From: Qipengyuania seohaensis
GTDB lineage: Bacteria > Pseudomonadota > Alphaproteobacteria > Sphingomonadales > Sphingomonadaceae
Assembly (NCBI RefSeq): GCF_002795865.1
Contig: NZ_CP024920.1
Span: 2,639,001 to 2,703,000 of the forward strand
Reading direction: 5' to 3'
DNA: 64,000 nt
Below are positions 27,495 to 38,067 of this stretch, piece by piece (positions within the stretch are counted from its first letter, which is position 1; the number at the start of each line of letters is the position of its first letter). Under the pieces are notes generated by a model, which worked only from the letters and a program-made list of their open reading frames with translations, did no database searches and was not told where the DNA came from. Both the position numbers and the translations under genes were made by a program.

Positions 27495-27522
27495 TTGGCA
27501 CTCCCGATCCTTGGCCTATGGT
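27495..27522 (+). promoter_or_regulatory. Promoter of the small exported-protein gene at 27568
   Basis: TTGGCA (27495-27500) and TATGGT (27517-27522) are separated by 16 nt. The start codon lies 45 nt downstream and has a clear GGAGGG ribosome-binding site. Confidence 0.5.
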
Positions 27523-27567
27523 GAGCGCGAGGTTCGAATCGCGACCTCATCTCAACGGAGGGACGCA

Positions 27568-28026
27568 ATGAAATTCACTGGTCTTGCAGCCGCTGCTGCA
27601 TTCGCCATCAGCACGCCGCTCGCGGCGCAAAGCATGGTTGCAGCGCCGAACGAGGCTTCGGCCAAGCTGGGGCAGTGCCTGGTCGACAAAACTACCGGCA
27701 GCGATCGCACCCTGGTTGCTCGCTGGATGGCAGGCAGTATGGCTTCCTCGCCGATCATGGAAGGGCTGGTCGAAGTCGATACGGGCGCGAAGGAGCAGGT
27801 CGATCGCGAGATGGCCGATCTCTTTGCGCGTTTGCTCACCAAGGACTGCATGGCGCAGGCCAAGGTGGTCATGCAAAGCCGCGACCGGATGGGAATGCAG
27901 GCTGCAGGCGGTCGGCTTGGCGAGATCGCGATGGCGGAGCTGATGATGGACCCGGCAGCCATGCAGGCTCTGATGGCGTACATCCAGTATATCGATCCCG
28001 CTGCCATGTCTGCGCTGGCCGAGTAG
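27568..28026 (+). CDS. Small exported protein of unknown function
   Basis: The 152-residue precursor has a signal peptide (MKFTGLAAAAAFAISTPLAA, cleavage near AQS). The mature part has two cysteines (GQCLVDKTTG and TKDCMAQAKV) that could form a disulfide, and is mostly helical with a methionine-rich C terminus. I do not recognise the family. The start is decided by a strong GGAGGG site at 27557-27562. The next gene, an ABC ATPase, starts within 11 nt, so they may be one operon. Confidence 0.72.
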   Translation: MKFTGLAAAAAFAISTPLAAQSMVAAPNEASAKLGQCLVDKTTGSDRTLVARWMAGSMASSPIMEGLVEVDTGAKEQVDREMADLFARLLTKDCMAQAKVVMQSRDRMGMQAAGGRLGEIAMAELMMDPAAMQALMAYIQYIDPAAMSALAE

Positions 28027-28036
28027 GAGCGCGATT

Positions 28037-28984
28037 CTGATCTCCGACCCGATCCTCGAACTCGATGGGCTGACCAAGGTCTACCCTGGCGGCCTCAAGG
28101 CGCTCGACAATGTCGACCTGACCATCCGCCGGGGCGAGATCTTTGCCCTGCTCGGACCGAATGGAGCGGGCAAGACGACATTGATCGGCGCAGTCTGCGG
28201 ACTGGTCCGACCGACCTCGGGCACGATGCGCGTGTTCGGACACGATCTGGCGACCGAATGGCGGCGAGCGCGCAGCCGTATCGGCCTCGTTCCGCAAGAA
28301 CTGAGTACCGATATGTTCGAGCCGGTGAAGCGTGCGGTCGCCTATTCGCGCGGGCTCTTCGGCCTTGCGCCGGATCCGGACCGGATCGAGGAAATCCTGC
28401 GCTCTCTCAGCCTGTGGGAGAAGCGCGAAGAGCGGATCATGGCCCTGTCGGGAGGAATGAAGCGCCGCGTGCTTATCGCCAAGGCCCTGGCGCACGAGCC
28501 CGACCTCCTGTTCCTCGACGAGCCTACTGCCGGTGTGGACGTCGAATTGCGCAAGGGCATGTGGCGTATCATCGACCAGATGCGCGAGCGCGGGGTCACG
28601 GTGATCCTGACCACGCATTACATCGAAGAAGCCGAGGAAATGGCCGACCGCGTCGGGATCATCAGTGGCGGCAGGATCCTGATGGTCGACGAGAAGGACG
28701 CCATGATGTCCCGCCTTGGCAGAACAGAAGCACACATTACGCTCGCCAAACCGCTGGAAACACTGCCGGCATCGCTCGGACACTTTCCTGTCGAGCTGGA
28801 GGATGGCGGAAATGCGATCTGCTATCGCGGCGGCGACGGGACGGGGAAGGGCAAGGAAGAGGTCGCAGCCTTGACCAAAGCCCTGATCGCGGCCGGGATC
28901 GATTACACCGGTATCGACACTCGCGAGAGCAGCCTGGAAGACATTTTCGTCACCTTGCTTGGCGAAGACGAGGAGGCGGCATGA
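28037..28984 (+). CDS. ABC-type exporter ATP-binding protein (non-canonical start)
   Basis: The 315-residue ATPase has Walker A GPNGAGKTT (about residues 39-47), the Q-loop GLVPQELS, the signature LSGGMKRRVLIAKAL, Walker B LLFLDEPTAGVD and the H-loop LTTHYIEEAEE. It should drive the ABC-2 permease encoded next. Between the in-frame stop at 27971 and Walker A there is no ATG, GTG or TTG. The ribosome-binding GGAG at 28026-28029 points to CTG at 28037 (7-nt spacing) or ATT at 28034. The first residues ISDPILELDGLTKVYPGGLK fit the family, so the frame is real. Confidence 0.88.
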   Translation: MISDPILELDGLTKVYPGGLKALDNVDLTIRRGEIFALLGPNGAGKTTLIGAVCGLVRPTSGTMRVFGHDLATEWRRARSRIGLVPQELSTDMFEPVKRAVAYSRGLFGLAPDPDRIEEILRSLSLWEKREERIMALSGGMKRRVLIAKALAHEPDLLFLDEPTAGVDVELRKGMWRIIDQMRERGVTVILTTHYIEEAEEMADRVGIISGGRILMVDEKDAMMSRLGRTEAHITLAKPLETLPASLGHFPVELEDGGNAICYRGGDGTGKGKEEVAALTKALIAAGIDYTGIDTRESSLEDIFVTLLGEDEEAA

Positions 28985-29745
28985 TCAACTGGCGCTCGAC
29001 CTGGTCAATCTACACGCGTGAACTGATGCGCTTCCTGCGCACGGCCTTTCAGTCGGTCCTTGCGCCGGTCTTGACCACGTCGCTGTATTTCATCGTCTTC
29101 GGCGCGGCCATCGGAGGGCGTATGCCCGACCTTGGCGGCGTGGATTACGGCGCCTTCATCATCCCTGGCCTGCTGATGCTGACCTTGCTGGGCGAGACGA
29201 CCAGCAATTCCAGTTTCGGCATCTACATGCCGCGCTTCACAGGCACGATCTACGAATTGCTCAGCGCGCCTGTCGGTGTGGGCGAGACCCTAATCGGTTT
29301 CGTCGGCGCGGCCATGACCAAGAGCCTTATCCTTGCTGCGATCATCCTCCTGACCGCGCGGCTGTTTGTCGACTATTCGATCGCGCACCCGCTGCTCGCG
29401 GTGATCTACATTATGCTCGTGGCCGCTGCCTTTAGCCTGTTCGGCTTCATCCTCGGGATCTGGGCCGATAATTTCGAGAAGCTGGGCATCATCCCGATGC
29501 TTTTTCTCACACCGCTGACTTTCCTCGGCGGCACCTTCTACTCGATAGACATGCTGCCTAAGCCCTGGGACACGATCGCGCTGGCAAATCCAATCGTCTA
29601 CCTCGTCAGTGGGCTTCGCTGGACCTTCTACGGCAGCAGCGATGTGAATATCTGGATCAGCTTCGGGATCACGCTCGCCTTCCTGGCGGCGTGTACCGCC
29701 GTGATCGCCTATATCTTCAAGACGGGCTGGCGACTGCGCGCATGA
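28981..29745 (+). CDS. ABC-2 type exporter permease
   Basis: The 254-residue integral membrane protein has six predicted segments. It shows the ABC-2 pattern: a conserved N-terminal TRELMRFLRTAFQSVLAPVL, the family signature LTFLGGTFYSIDMLPKPWDT with NPIVYLVSGLRW near the C terminus, and no large loops. It is coupled to the ATPase gene (ATGA overlap), giving a two-gene exporter; the substrate is unknown (lipid, polysaccharide or drug). Confidence 0.9.
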   Translation: MINWRSTWSIYTRELMRFLRTAFQSVLAPVLTTSLYFIVFGAAIGGRMPDLGGVDYGAFIIPGLLMLTLLGETTSNSSFGIYMPRFTGTIYELLSAPVGVGETLIGFVGAAMTKSLILAAIILLTARLFVDYSIAHPLLAVIYIMLVAAAFSLFGFILGIWADNFEKLGIIPMLFLTPLTFLGGTFYSIDMLPKPWDTIALANPIVYLVSGLRWTFYGSSDVNIWISFGITLAFLAACTAVIAYIFKTGWRLRA

Positions 29746-29764
29746 CGCGCTAGGCGCGGGCGCC

Positions 29765-32542
<2,778 letters not shown>

Positions 32543-32561
32543 TGAAGATTAGAGGCGCAAC

Positions 32562-33290
32562 ATGACCAGATGGCGTGCAAGCGGAGGGCTTCCCTCGAAC
32601 GACCGGAATGAGATTACTGCGCTGGTCGTCATGGCGATCGTCACGATCCTCCTCTGGCACTCGCCCTACGGAGGATACCTGCTTTACCCGTTCACGATCC
32701 TGTCAACGTGGTTTCACGAAATGGGCCACGGCCTTGCCGCGATGGCGTTTGGTCATGAGTTCGAGCGCCTCGTCATTTTCCCCAACGGCTCGGGCTATGC
32801 GGCACACTTGTCCGAAGGCGAGCCGTCCAGATTGTCGAGCGCGTTAATCGCCGCGGCGGGGCTTCTTGGCCCCACTTTCGCCGGATGTGCGCTCATCCTC
32901 TCCTCGCGTACGCAGCGCGCCACGCGAAACGCATTGGCGGTGCTGGGCGTAGTCCTGCTGGTCTCGACGCTGATCTGGGTGCGGTCCCTGACCGGTTGGC
33001 TGATCCTACCTGCTGTCGGGCTTGCGTGCCTGTGGCTGGCTTTCAAGGCGAAGGCGAACCAACGCCATTTCGCGGTGCAATTCCTTGGCGTGCAGGGCTG
33101 CATCAGCATCTATCGCGATTTCGGCTATCTGTTCAGCGAGGGCGGGATGCTGGGTGGGCGGCCCCAATTGTCCGACACCGGCCACATCGCGCAGGCGCTT
33201 TTCCTGCCTTACTGGTTCTGGGGCGGCCTGATCACCGCAATCATCCTTGCGATGATCTACTGGTCCTTGCGCTTCGCCCATTCGCGCTGA
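32562..33290 (+). CDS. M50-family membrane metallopeptidase-like protein
   Basis: The 242-residue integral membrane protein has the zinc-binding HEMGH (His52, Glu53, His56), inside FHEMGHGLAAMAFGHEFERL, and about six membrane segments. A second motif characteristic of site-2 proteases (NxxPxxxxDG) is not evident; the nearest Asp is in the late loop GGRPQLSDTGHIA. It resembles the M50B-like peptidase group seen in many bacteria and may have a substrate in the membrane. Its 3' end overlaps the opposing small gene by 34 bp. Confidence 0.8.
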   Translation: MTRWRASGGLPSNDRNEITALVVMAIVTILLWHSPYGGYLLYPFTILSTWFHEMGHGLAAMAFGHEFERLVIFPNGSGYAAHLSEGEPSRLSSALIAAAGLLGPTFAGCALILSSRTQRATRNALAVLGVVLLVSTLIWVRSLTGWLILPAVGLACLWLAFKAKANQRHFAVQFLGVQGCISIYRDFGYLFSEGGMLGGRPQLSDTGHIAQALFLPYWFWGGLITAIILAMIYWSLRFAHSR

Positions 33291-33454
33291 CCGGGCTGGT
33301 CCTGCATTTCGAGTATCGTCCCACGATAGGCGGTGAAACTGCCGCCGGGGCCCGTGAATCCCGCACCGATCTCGTTTGCGTTGCGCTGCGCATCAGTCAG
33401 CGATGCGTACCATTTGCCGACGCGATTGCGCGTGAGGAAGCGGTAGAAAACCAT
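33257..33454 (-). CDS. Small conserved-looking protein of unknown function
   Basis: The 65-residue minus-strand product (MVFYRFLTRNRVGKWYASLT) has a short hydrophobic start and a basic, aromatic-rich middle followed by GAGFTGPGGSFTAY. I believe similar small proteins occur in other Sphingomonadales, but no function is known to me. A GTG at 33466 is an alternative start. It overlaps the end of the M50 gene by 34 bp. Confidence is moderate because of the small size and the overlap. Confidence 0.5.
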   Translation of the reverse strand: MVFYRFLTRNRVGKWYASLTDAQRNANEIGAGFTGPGGSFTAYRGTILEMQDQPGQREWAKRKDQ

Positions 33455-33523
33455 AGCAAGGAACACAACGCGCGCCCACCGTCAGGTTCCCGCAACCTTT
33501 TGAAAATGCGACCAATCGAAATG

Positions 33524-33554
33524 AAAAAGGGCGGCCCCGCGGGACCGCCCTTTT
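33524..33554. terminator. Bidirectional intrinsic terminator after rpsD
   Basis: A GC-rich stem, GGGCGGCCC/GGGACCGCCC with a short loop (33529-33550), is flanked by five A on one side and four T on the other. It can therefore end transcription from rpsD (minus) and from the plus strand. Confidence 0.85.
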
Positions 33555-33575
33555 CGTGTTTCGTTGGCGAAGTGA

Positions 33576-34190
33576 TCAGCGCGAATAGAATTCGACGACC
33601 AGGTTCGGTTCCATCGTGACCGGGTAGGGCACTTCGTCGAGCTTCGGCACGCGGGTGAAAGTCACCTTGTCGGTGCCGTCGGGCGCGACATAGTCGGGAA
33701 TTTCACGCTCGGGCAGGCTCTGCGCTTCGATGACGAGAGCCATGTCCTTTGCCTTGCTGCCGAGGCTGACAACGTCGCCGACCTTTACGCGGGCCGATGC
33801 GATGTTGGTCTTCACGCCGTTGAGGAAGATGTGGCCGTGGCTCACGATCTGACGGGCGGAGAAGATGGTCGGAGCGAACTTGGCGCGATAGACGACCATG
33901 TCGAGACGCTGTTCGAGCAGGCCGATCAGGTTCTGACCGGTGTCGCCCTTCATGGCCGACGCTTCCTTGTAGGTGCGCTTGAACTGCTTCTCGGTCACGT
34001 CGCCGTAGTAGCCCTTGAGCTTCTGCTTGGCGCGCAGCTGCAGGCCGAAGTCGCTCATCTTGCTCTTGCGGCGCTGGCCGTGCTGGCCGGGGCCGTAGGA
34101 ACGCTTGTTGACCGGGGAATTCGGACGACCCCAGATGTTTTCACCCATCCGGCGGTCGAGTTTGTACTTGGCGCTCTTGCGCTTCGACAT
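33576..34190 (-). CDS. rpsD: 30S ribosomal protein S4
   Basis: S4 binds 16S rRNA early in 30S assembly. The 204-residue protein begins [18 protein letters not shown] and has the S4 RNA-binding domain region [19 protein letters not shown] and [16 protein letters not shown]. The length is typical. The ATG at 34190 has an AAGGAAAG ribosome-binding site. Upstream is a structured 120-nt leader with mutually exclusive hairpins, which could be an autoregulatory element. It is the last gene after trpF on the minus strand but has its own promoter. Confidence 0.97.
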   Translation of the reverse strand: MSKRKSAKYKLDRRMGENIWGRPNSPVNKRSYGPGQHGQRRKSKMSDFGLQLRAKQKLKGYYGDVTEKQFKRTYKEASAMKGDTGQNLIGLLEQRLDMVVYRAKFAPTIFSARQIVSHGHIFLNGVKTNIASARVKVGDVVSLGSKAKDMALVIEAQSLPEREIPDYVAPDGTDKVTFTRVPKLDEVPYPVTMEPNLVVEFYSR

Positions 34191-34213
34191 AAGTCTTTCC
34201 TTCAAATTGCTGA

Positions 34214-34281
34214 GCTACCCCTGCGGTAGCCATTCAACCCGGCATCGCACCACTGGAACAGTGTTCCAGCGCGGCTACCGC
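34214..34281 (-). promoter_or_regulatory. Structured rpsD leader RNA, possible S4 autoregulatory element
   Basis: On the minus strand GCGGTAGCC (34273-34281) pairs perfectly with GGCTACCGC (34223-34231), enclosing a hairpin from the 17-bp palindrome at 34253-34269 (CTGGAACA/TGTTCCAG). The second arm can instead pair locally: GCTACC (34225-34230) with GGTAGC (34214-34219). The two folds exclude one another and lie between the promoter and the rpsD ribosome-binding site. Confidence 0.5.
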
Positions 34282-34316
34282 TTCACCGGGGTGCGGAGCC
34301 AATTAGCGAAGGCGCG

Positions 34317-34344
34317 CGCATAGCAGGATTGTGCAGCGCGTCAA
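34317..34344 (-). promoter_or_regulatory. Promoter of rpsD
   Basis: TTGACG (34339-34344, overlapping the trpF stop codon) and TATGCG (34317-34322) are 16 nt apart on the minus strand. The start would lie near 34310, giving a leader of about 120 nt before rpsD. Confidence 0.6.
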
Positions 34345-34985
34345 GCGTTGCGCGCCGCCTTGCAGAAGGCGCGGATCATTTCGGGGTCCTTCCGGCCGGG
34401 CGCCCTTTCGACGCCCGAGGAGGTGTCGAGCAGCGGCGCGCCAGTCCGCCCCAGCGCATCTGCCACGTTTGCGGCAGAAAGCCCGCCTGCCAGTCCCCAT
34501 CTTGGCTTGCCACGCCATGCAGACAGCAGGGACCAGTCGAAGCTGAGCCCCATGCCACCGGGTAGGGCTGCATCCTTGGGCGTCCGCGCATCGAACAACA
34601 GGAGATCGGCAACCCCCTCGTACGGCCTGGCCTGTTCGACATCCCTTGCCGTCGCGACGGGAATTGCCTTCCAGACCGGCAGCCCGAAGCGCTCCTTCAC
34701 CTGCGCCACGCGCTCCGGCGTTTCCTCGCCATGCAACTGGATTGCATCGAGGCGGCCAGCCCTGACGCTTTCTCCGATCAGGCCGTCGTCCGCGCCCACG
34801 AAAAGGCCCACGCGCCCGATAGCGGATCCCGCACGCGCAGCCAGTGCTGCTGCGGCGTGGCCATCGACGTGCCTGGGGGAGGGCGGAAAGAACACCAGCC
34901 CTACGAAGTCGGCGCGCGCCGCTATCGCTGCATCGAGGGCATCCGGGGTCGAAATCCCGCAAATCTTGATCGCTACATCGGTCAT
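34341..34985 (-). CDS. trpF: Phosphoribosylanthranilate isomerase
   Basis: TrpF isomerises N-(5-phosphoribosyl)anthranilate in tryptophan synthesis. The 214-residue TIM-barrel has the family start AIKICGISTPDALDAAI (catalytic Cys in KICG), FVGLVFFPPSPRH, LDAIQLHGEE and a phosphate-binding GLAGGLSAANVADAL, with Asp in LLLFDARTPKDA. In most alphaproteobacteria trpF is followed by trpB and trpA; here rpsD follows, so trpBA must be elsewhere. A GNAT gene lies upstream, 9 nt away. Confidence 0.94.
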   Translation of the reverse strand: MTDVAIKICGISTPDALDAAIAARADFVGLVFFPPSPRHVDGHAAAALAARAGSAIGRVGLFVGADDGLIGESVRAGRLDAIQLHGEETPERVAQVKERFGLPVWKAIPVATARDVEQARPYEGVADLLLFDARTPKDAALPGGMGLSFDWSLLSAWRGKPRWGLAGGLSAANVADALGRTGAPLLDTSSGVERAPGRKDPEMIRAFCKAARNA

Positions 34986-34994
34986 GAAGTGAAC

Positions 34995-35504
34995 CTAGGT
35001 GTCCGCGAGCCGCTTTGCCAGCACCGCGAATTCCAGCGGCGGATCGCGCGGAACCGGGAAGGGGCGGGTCTCACCTGTCCGCTCAAATCCGCGACGCTGA
35101 TACCAGGATATAAGGGAGGAACGCTGGGTGATCACGGTCATTTCGAGGACTTCGATACCTCGTTCAGAAGCCGCCTGTTCCGCCGCGTCGAGCAGCTTTC
35201 CGCCAAGCCCGTCCGATTGCATCAAAGGCGACACGCACAGCATCCCGAGATAGCCGTGGGTCGCATCGAGCGTGGTGACGGCAACGCATCCGGTCATCGC
35301 TGCGCTTACATCCCGCGAGACGAGGAAGCTGACTTTCTCGTCTTCGATGAGGCGTTCGATCTCTTCGGGGGTGGTTCTCTCGTCGTCGAGGAGGTCGGCT
35401 TCGTGGTTCCAACCTTGCCGTGCGCTGTCTCCGCGATAGGCGCTTTCGATCAGGAGCTTGATCTCGACGGCATCCGCAAGGGATGCTTCGGTAATGGGTG
35501 TCAA
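34995..35504 (-). CDS. GNAT-family N-acetyltransferase
   Basis: The 169-residue protein has the acetyl-CoA binding motif LGMLCVSPLMQSDGLGGKLL (Q/RxxGxG/A form) and the adjacent helix EQAASERGIEVLEM, with GxxRTGETR near the end. The substrate is unknown. It starts within the pyrF stop (ATGA overlap) and precedes trpF by 9 nt, so it is in the same operon, an insertion relative to the usual pyrF-trpF order. Confidence 0.88.
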   Translation of the reverse strand: MTPITEASLADAVEIKLLIESAYRGDSARQGWNHEADLLDDERTTPEEIERLIEDEKVSFLVSRDVSAAMTGCVAVTTLDATHGYLGMLCVSPLMQSDGLGGKLLDAAEQAASERGIEVLEMTVITQRSSLISWYQRRGFERTGETRPFPVPRDPPLEFAVLAKRLADT

Positions 35505-36175
35505 AGAGTAGCCTCGATCGCGCGGGCCGCTTCTGCAGGATCGTCGGCACGGCTAATGGGGCGACCGATGACGAGCACGCTGGCGCCATCGTCACGCGCT
35601 TGACGGGGCGTAACCACGCGCTTCTGGTCACCAACGGCGCTTCCAGCCGGACGCAAGCCGGGGACGACGAAGTAGCCGTCTTTCCACTGGTCATGCACGG
35701 CTTTCACCTCGTGACCTGAACACACGATTCCGTCGAGCCCGCTGTCCTTGGCCAATTCTGCTAGGCGCATCACCTGGTCATGGGCGGTGCCCTGGACGCC
35801 GGTGCGCTGCAAATCGCGGTCATCCATGCTGGTCAGCATGGTCACGCCGACGACTTTCGTATTTTCGCCTGCAGCAGCCTTGGCGTCTTCCATCATGGCG
35901 CGGCCACCGCTGGCGTGGATGGTGACGATCGAAGGTTCGAGCTGGTGGATCGCGTGCATCGCGCCGGCCACAGTGTTCGGAATGTCGTAAAGCTTGAGAT
36001 CGAGGAAGATAGGCAGGCCAAGCTGCCCGATCATGTGGACCCCATGGGCTCCGTGGGCACAGAAGAATTCAAGCCCCAGTTTGATCCCGCCGACGTGCGC
36101 CTTGACCTTTTCTGCCAATGCCACCCCATCACGAAGACGGGGGACGTCGAGAGCGAGATAGACGGGATTGCTCAT
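35501..36175 (-). CDS. pyrF: Orotidine-5'-phosphate decarboxylase
   Basis: PyrF forms UMP from OMP. The 224-residue TIM barrel has YLALDVPRLRDGVALAEK, the catalytic LPIFLDLKLYDIPNTV with the Asp-Lys-Asp cluster, and a C-terminal GDQKRVVTPRQARDDGA segment. Length typical. It overlaps the upstream lapA (ATGA) and the downstream GNAT gene (ATGA), so it lies in a tightly coupled operon. Confidence 0.95.
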   Translation of the reverse strand: MSNPVYLALDVPRLRDGVALAEKVKAHVGGIKLGLEFFCAHGAHGVHMIGQLGLPIFLDLKLYDIPNTVAGAMHAIHQLEPSIVTIHASGGRAMMEDAKAAAGENTKVVGVTMLTSMDDRDLQRTGVQGTAHDQVMRLAELAKDSGLDGIVCSGHEVKAVHDQWKDGYFVVPGLRPAGSAVGDQKRVVTPRQARDDGASVLVIGRPISRADDPAEAARAIEATL

Positions 36176-36525
36176 GACCGCGTTTCGGGTTCCGGATCTA
36201 CGGGGTTGGCAGGTTCGGCCTCGGCGGTAGCCTCAGGTGCAGGCGCAGCAGCGGGGCGATCATCTGCGCGCGGTGCTGCCATCTGTGCGGTCGCCTGCTC
36301 AAGAGCGGTAATCCGGCGCGTGTGACGCCAGCGGACGCCCCTGTGGTAGAGCCACATCGGCACAATTCCGATAAGAAAGGACACGATGACGAGCGCGGGA
36401 ACGCGGGTGTCCCAGACGATGCCGGGCCAGATACGAACGTCGATCTGCTTGTCCCAATTTCCGAAGGAAAAGGCGAGGATCGCCACCAGCAGTGCAATCC
36501 ACAGGATGGTCCGGACAATTTGCAT
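36172..36525 (-). CDS. LapA-domain membrane protein
   Basis: The 117-residue protein has two membrane segments (about residues 5-20 and 44-60) around FSFGNWDKQIDVRIWPG, followed by HRGVRWRHTRRITALEQA, a coiled helix, and a long Ala/Pro/Glu tail. This is the lipopolysaccharide-assembly LapA domain architecture. In many alphaproteobacteria it precedes pyrF, as here, by an ATGA overlap. Role in envelope assembly is inferred by family name only. Confidence 0.8.
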   Translation of the reverse strand: MQIVRTILWIALLVAILAFSFGNWDKQIDVRIWPGIVWDTRVPALVIVSFLIGIVPMWLYHRGVRWRHTRRITALEQATAQMAAPRADDRPAAAPAPEATAEAEPANPVDPEPETRS

Positions 36526-36588
36526 TTCTTAGCTACCCCTCACCGGTTTTCCGGCAATGCTAGGCGCACACCAGACGTGCCGCAAGGC

Positions 36589-37899
36589 TCAGCCGAAAAC
36601 GCGATCGAAGATCGTGTCGACTTGCTTGAAGTGGTAATCGAGGTCGAAACGCTCTTCCAGCTGCTCGTTCGTCAGTGCGGCGGTCACTTCCTCGTCCTGC
36701 TTGAGCAGGTCGAGCAGCATCAGCCTGCCGTCCGATTCCCACACCTTCATCGCGTTGCGCTGGACGAGGCGGTAAGCAGCCTCGCGGCTCACGCCGTTCT
36801 GGGTGAGGGCGAGGAGGACGCGCTGCGAATGGATGAGACCGCCCATGCGGTCCATGTTCGCCTGCATCCGCTCGGGATAGATGAGCAGCTTGTCGACCAC
36901 GCCGGTCAGGCGGGCGAGGGCGAAGTCGAGTGTGATGGTCGCATCGGGACCGATGAAACGCTCTACCGAGGAGTGCGAAATATCGCGCTCATGCCACAGC
37001 GCCACGTTTTCGAGTGCGGGTAGGGCGTAGGCGCGGATCATGCGGGCCTGGCCGGTGAGGTTCTCGGTCAGGATCGGGTTGCGCTTGTGCGGCATCGCCG
37101 ACGAACCCTTCTGGCCCTTGGAGAAGAATTCCTCGGCCTCAAGAACTTCGGTACGCTGCAGGTGGCGGATTTCGACCGCGACGCGCTCTATCGATCCGGC
37201 GATCACCGCCAGCGTGGCGAAATACATGGCGTGGCGATCACGCGGAATGACCTGCGTGGAAACCGGCTCCGGCTTGAGGCCGAGCTTTTCCGCGACATAT
37301 TCTTCGACGCTGGGATCGATATTGGCGAAGGTGCCGACCGCGCCGGAGATCGCGCAGGTCGCGATTTCTTCACGCGCGGCGATCAAGCGGGTCTTGCAGC
37401 GGTCGAACTCGGCATAGGCCTGCGCAAGCTTGAGGCCGAAGGTTACCGGCTCTGCATGGATGCCATGGCTGCGACCGATGGTGGGGGTGTACTTGTGCTC
37501 CTCGGCGCGGCGCTTGATTGCGGCCAGCAGCTGGTCGAGGTCTTCGAGCAGCAGGTCGGTCGAACGCGCCAGCTGGACGGCCAGCGTCGTGTCCAGAACG
37601 TCAGAACTGGTCATGCCCTGGTGCATGAAGCGCGCCTCGTCGCCGACGTTTTCCGCAACCCATGTGAGGAAGGCGATCACGTCGTGCTTGGTCACGGCTT
37701 CGATGGCGTCGATCGCTTCGACGTCGATCTTCGGGTCGGTCGCCCACCAGTCCCACAGTGCCTTTGCCGCGCTCTTGGGGACAACGCCAAGCTCACCGAG
37801 TTTCTCGGTCGCATGCGCCTCGATCTCGAACCAAATGCGATACTTCGCCTCCGGCTCCCAGATGGCAGTCATGGCAGGGCAGGCATAGCGGGGGACCAT
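36589..37899 (-). CDS. purB: Adenylosuccinate lyase
   Basis: PurB acts twice in purine synthesis, on SAICAR and on adenylosuccinate. The 436-residue protein has the N-terminal MTAIWEPEAKYRIWFEIEAH, MTSSDVLDTTLAVQLA, the catalytic GRSHGIHAEPVTFGLK, and the flexible signature loop KGSSAMPHKRNPI. Length typical of the short form. The first ATG (37899) gives ten extra residues before MTAIW; Met10 is an alternative. It heads the minus-strand group ending at rpsD, with a promoter at 37939-37967. Confidence 0.96.
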   Translation of the reverse strand: MVPRYACPAMTAIWEPEAKYRIWFEIEAHATEKLGELGVVPKSAAKALWDWWATDPKIDVEAIDAIEAVTKHDVIAFLTWVAENVGDEARFMHQGMTSSDVLDTTLAVQLARSTDLLLEDLDQLLAAIKRRAEEHKYTPTIGRSHGIHAEPVTFGLKLAQAYAEFDRCKTRLIAAREEIATCAISGAVGTFANIDPSVEEYVAEKLGLKPEPVSTQVIPRDRHAMYFATLAVIAGSIERVAVEIRHLQRTEVLEAEEFFSKGQKGSSAMPHKRNPILTENLTGQARMIRAYALPALENVALWHERDISHSSVERFIGPDATITLDFALARLTGVVDKLLIYPERMQANMDRMGGLIHSQRVLLALTQNGVSREAAYRLVQRNAMKVWESDGRLMLLDLLKQDEEVTAALTNEQLEERFDLDYHFKQVDTIFDRVFG

Positions 37900-37938
37900 C
37901 GGTCGTCTCCGAGTCTTATGATTGGGGTGCAGGGCTGC

Positions 37939-37967
37939 GCGCTAGGCAAGGGTGGGCGCGCTGGCAA
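37939..37967 (-). promoter_or_regulatory. Promoter of purB
   Basis: TTGCCA (37962-37967) and TAGCGC (37939-37944) are 17 nt apart on the minus strand, with purB starting 40 nt downstream. The hexamers resemble those before rpsA. The same 168-nt gap also serves the divergent DUF3857 gene. Confidence 0.55.
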
Positions 37968-38067
37968 GGGCGGGGGCGGCATGCATTCGAAATATTGGTG
38001 AACATGCGGTTTCCCGGACGGCTTCACCACGATTGCATGTCCTTGCAATTGCGGTAAGTTGTTCTTC

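Noticed and set aside
34253-34269. 17-bp palindrome read as a LexA-type operator
   Set aside because: The spacing between GAAC and GTTC is 3 bp, not the 4 of Gram-positive LexA or the direct-repeat type of alphaproteobacteria. It also lies within a larger RNA fold, so an RNA hairpin is the simpler reading.
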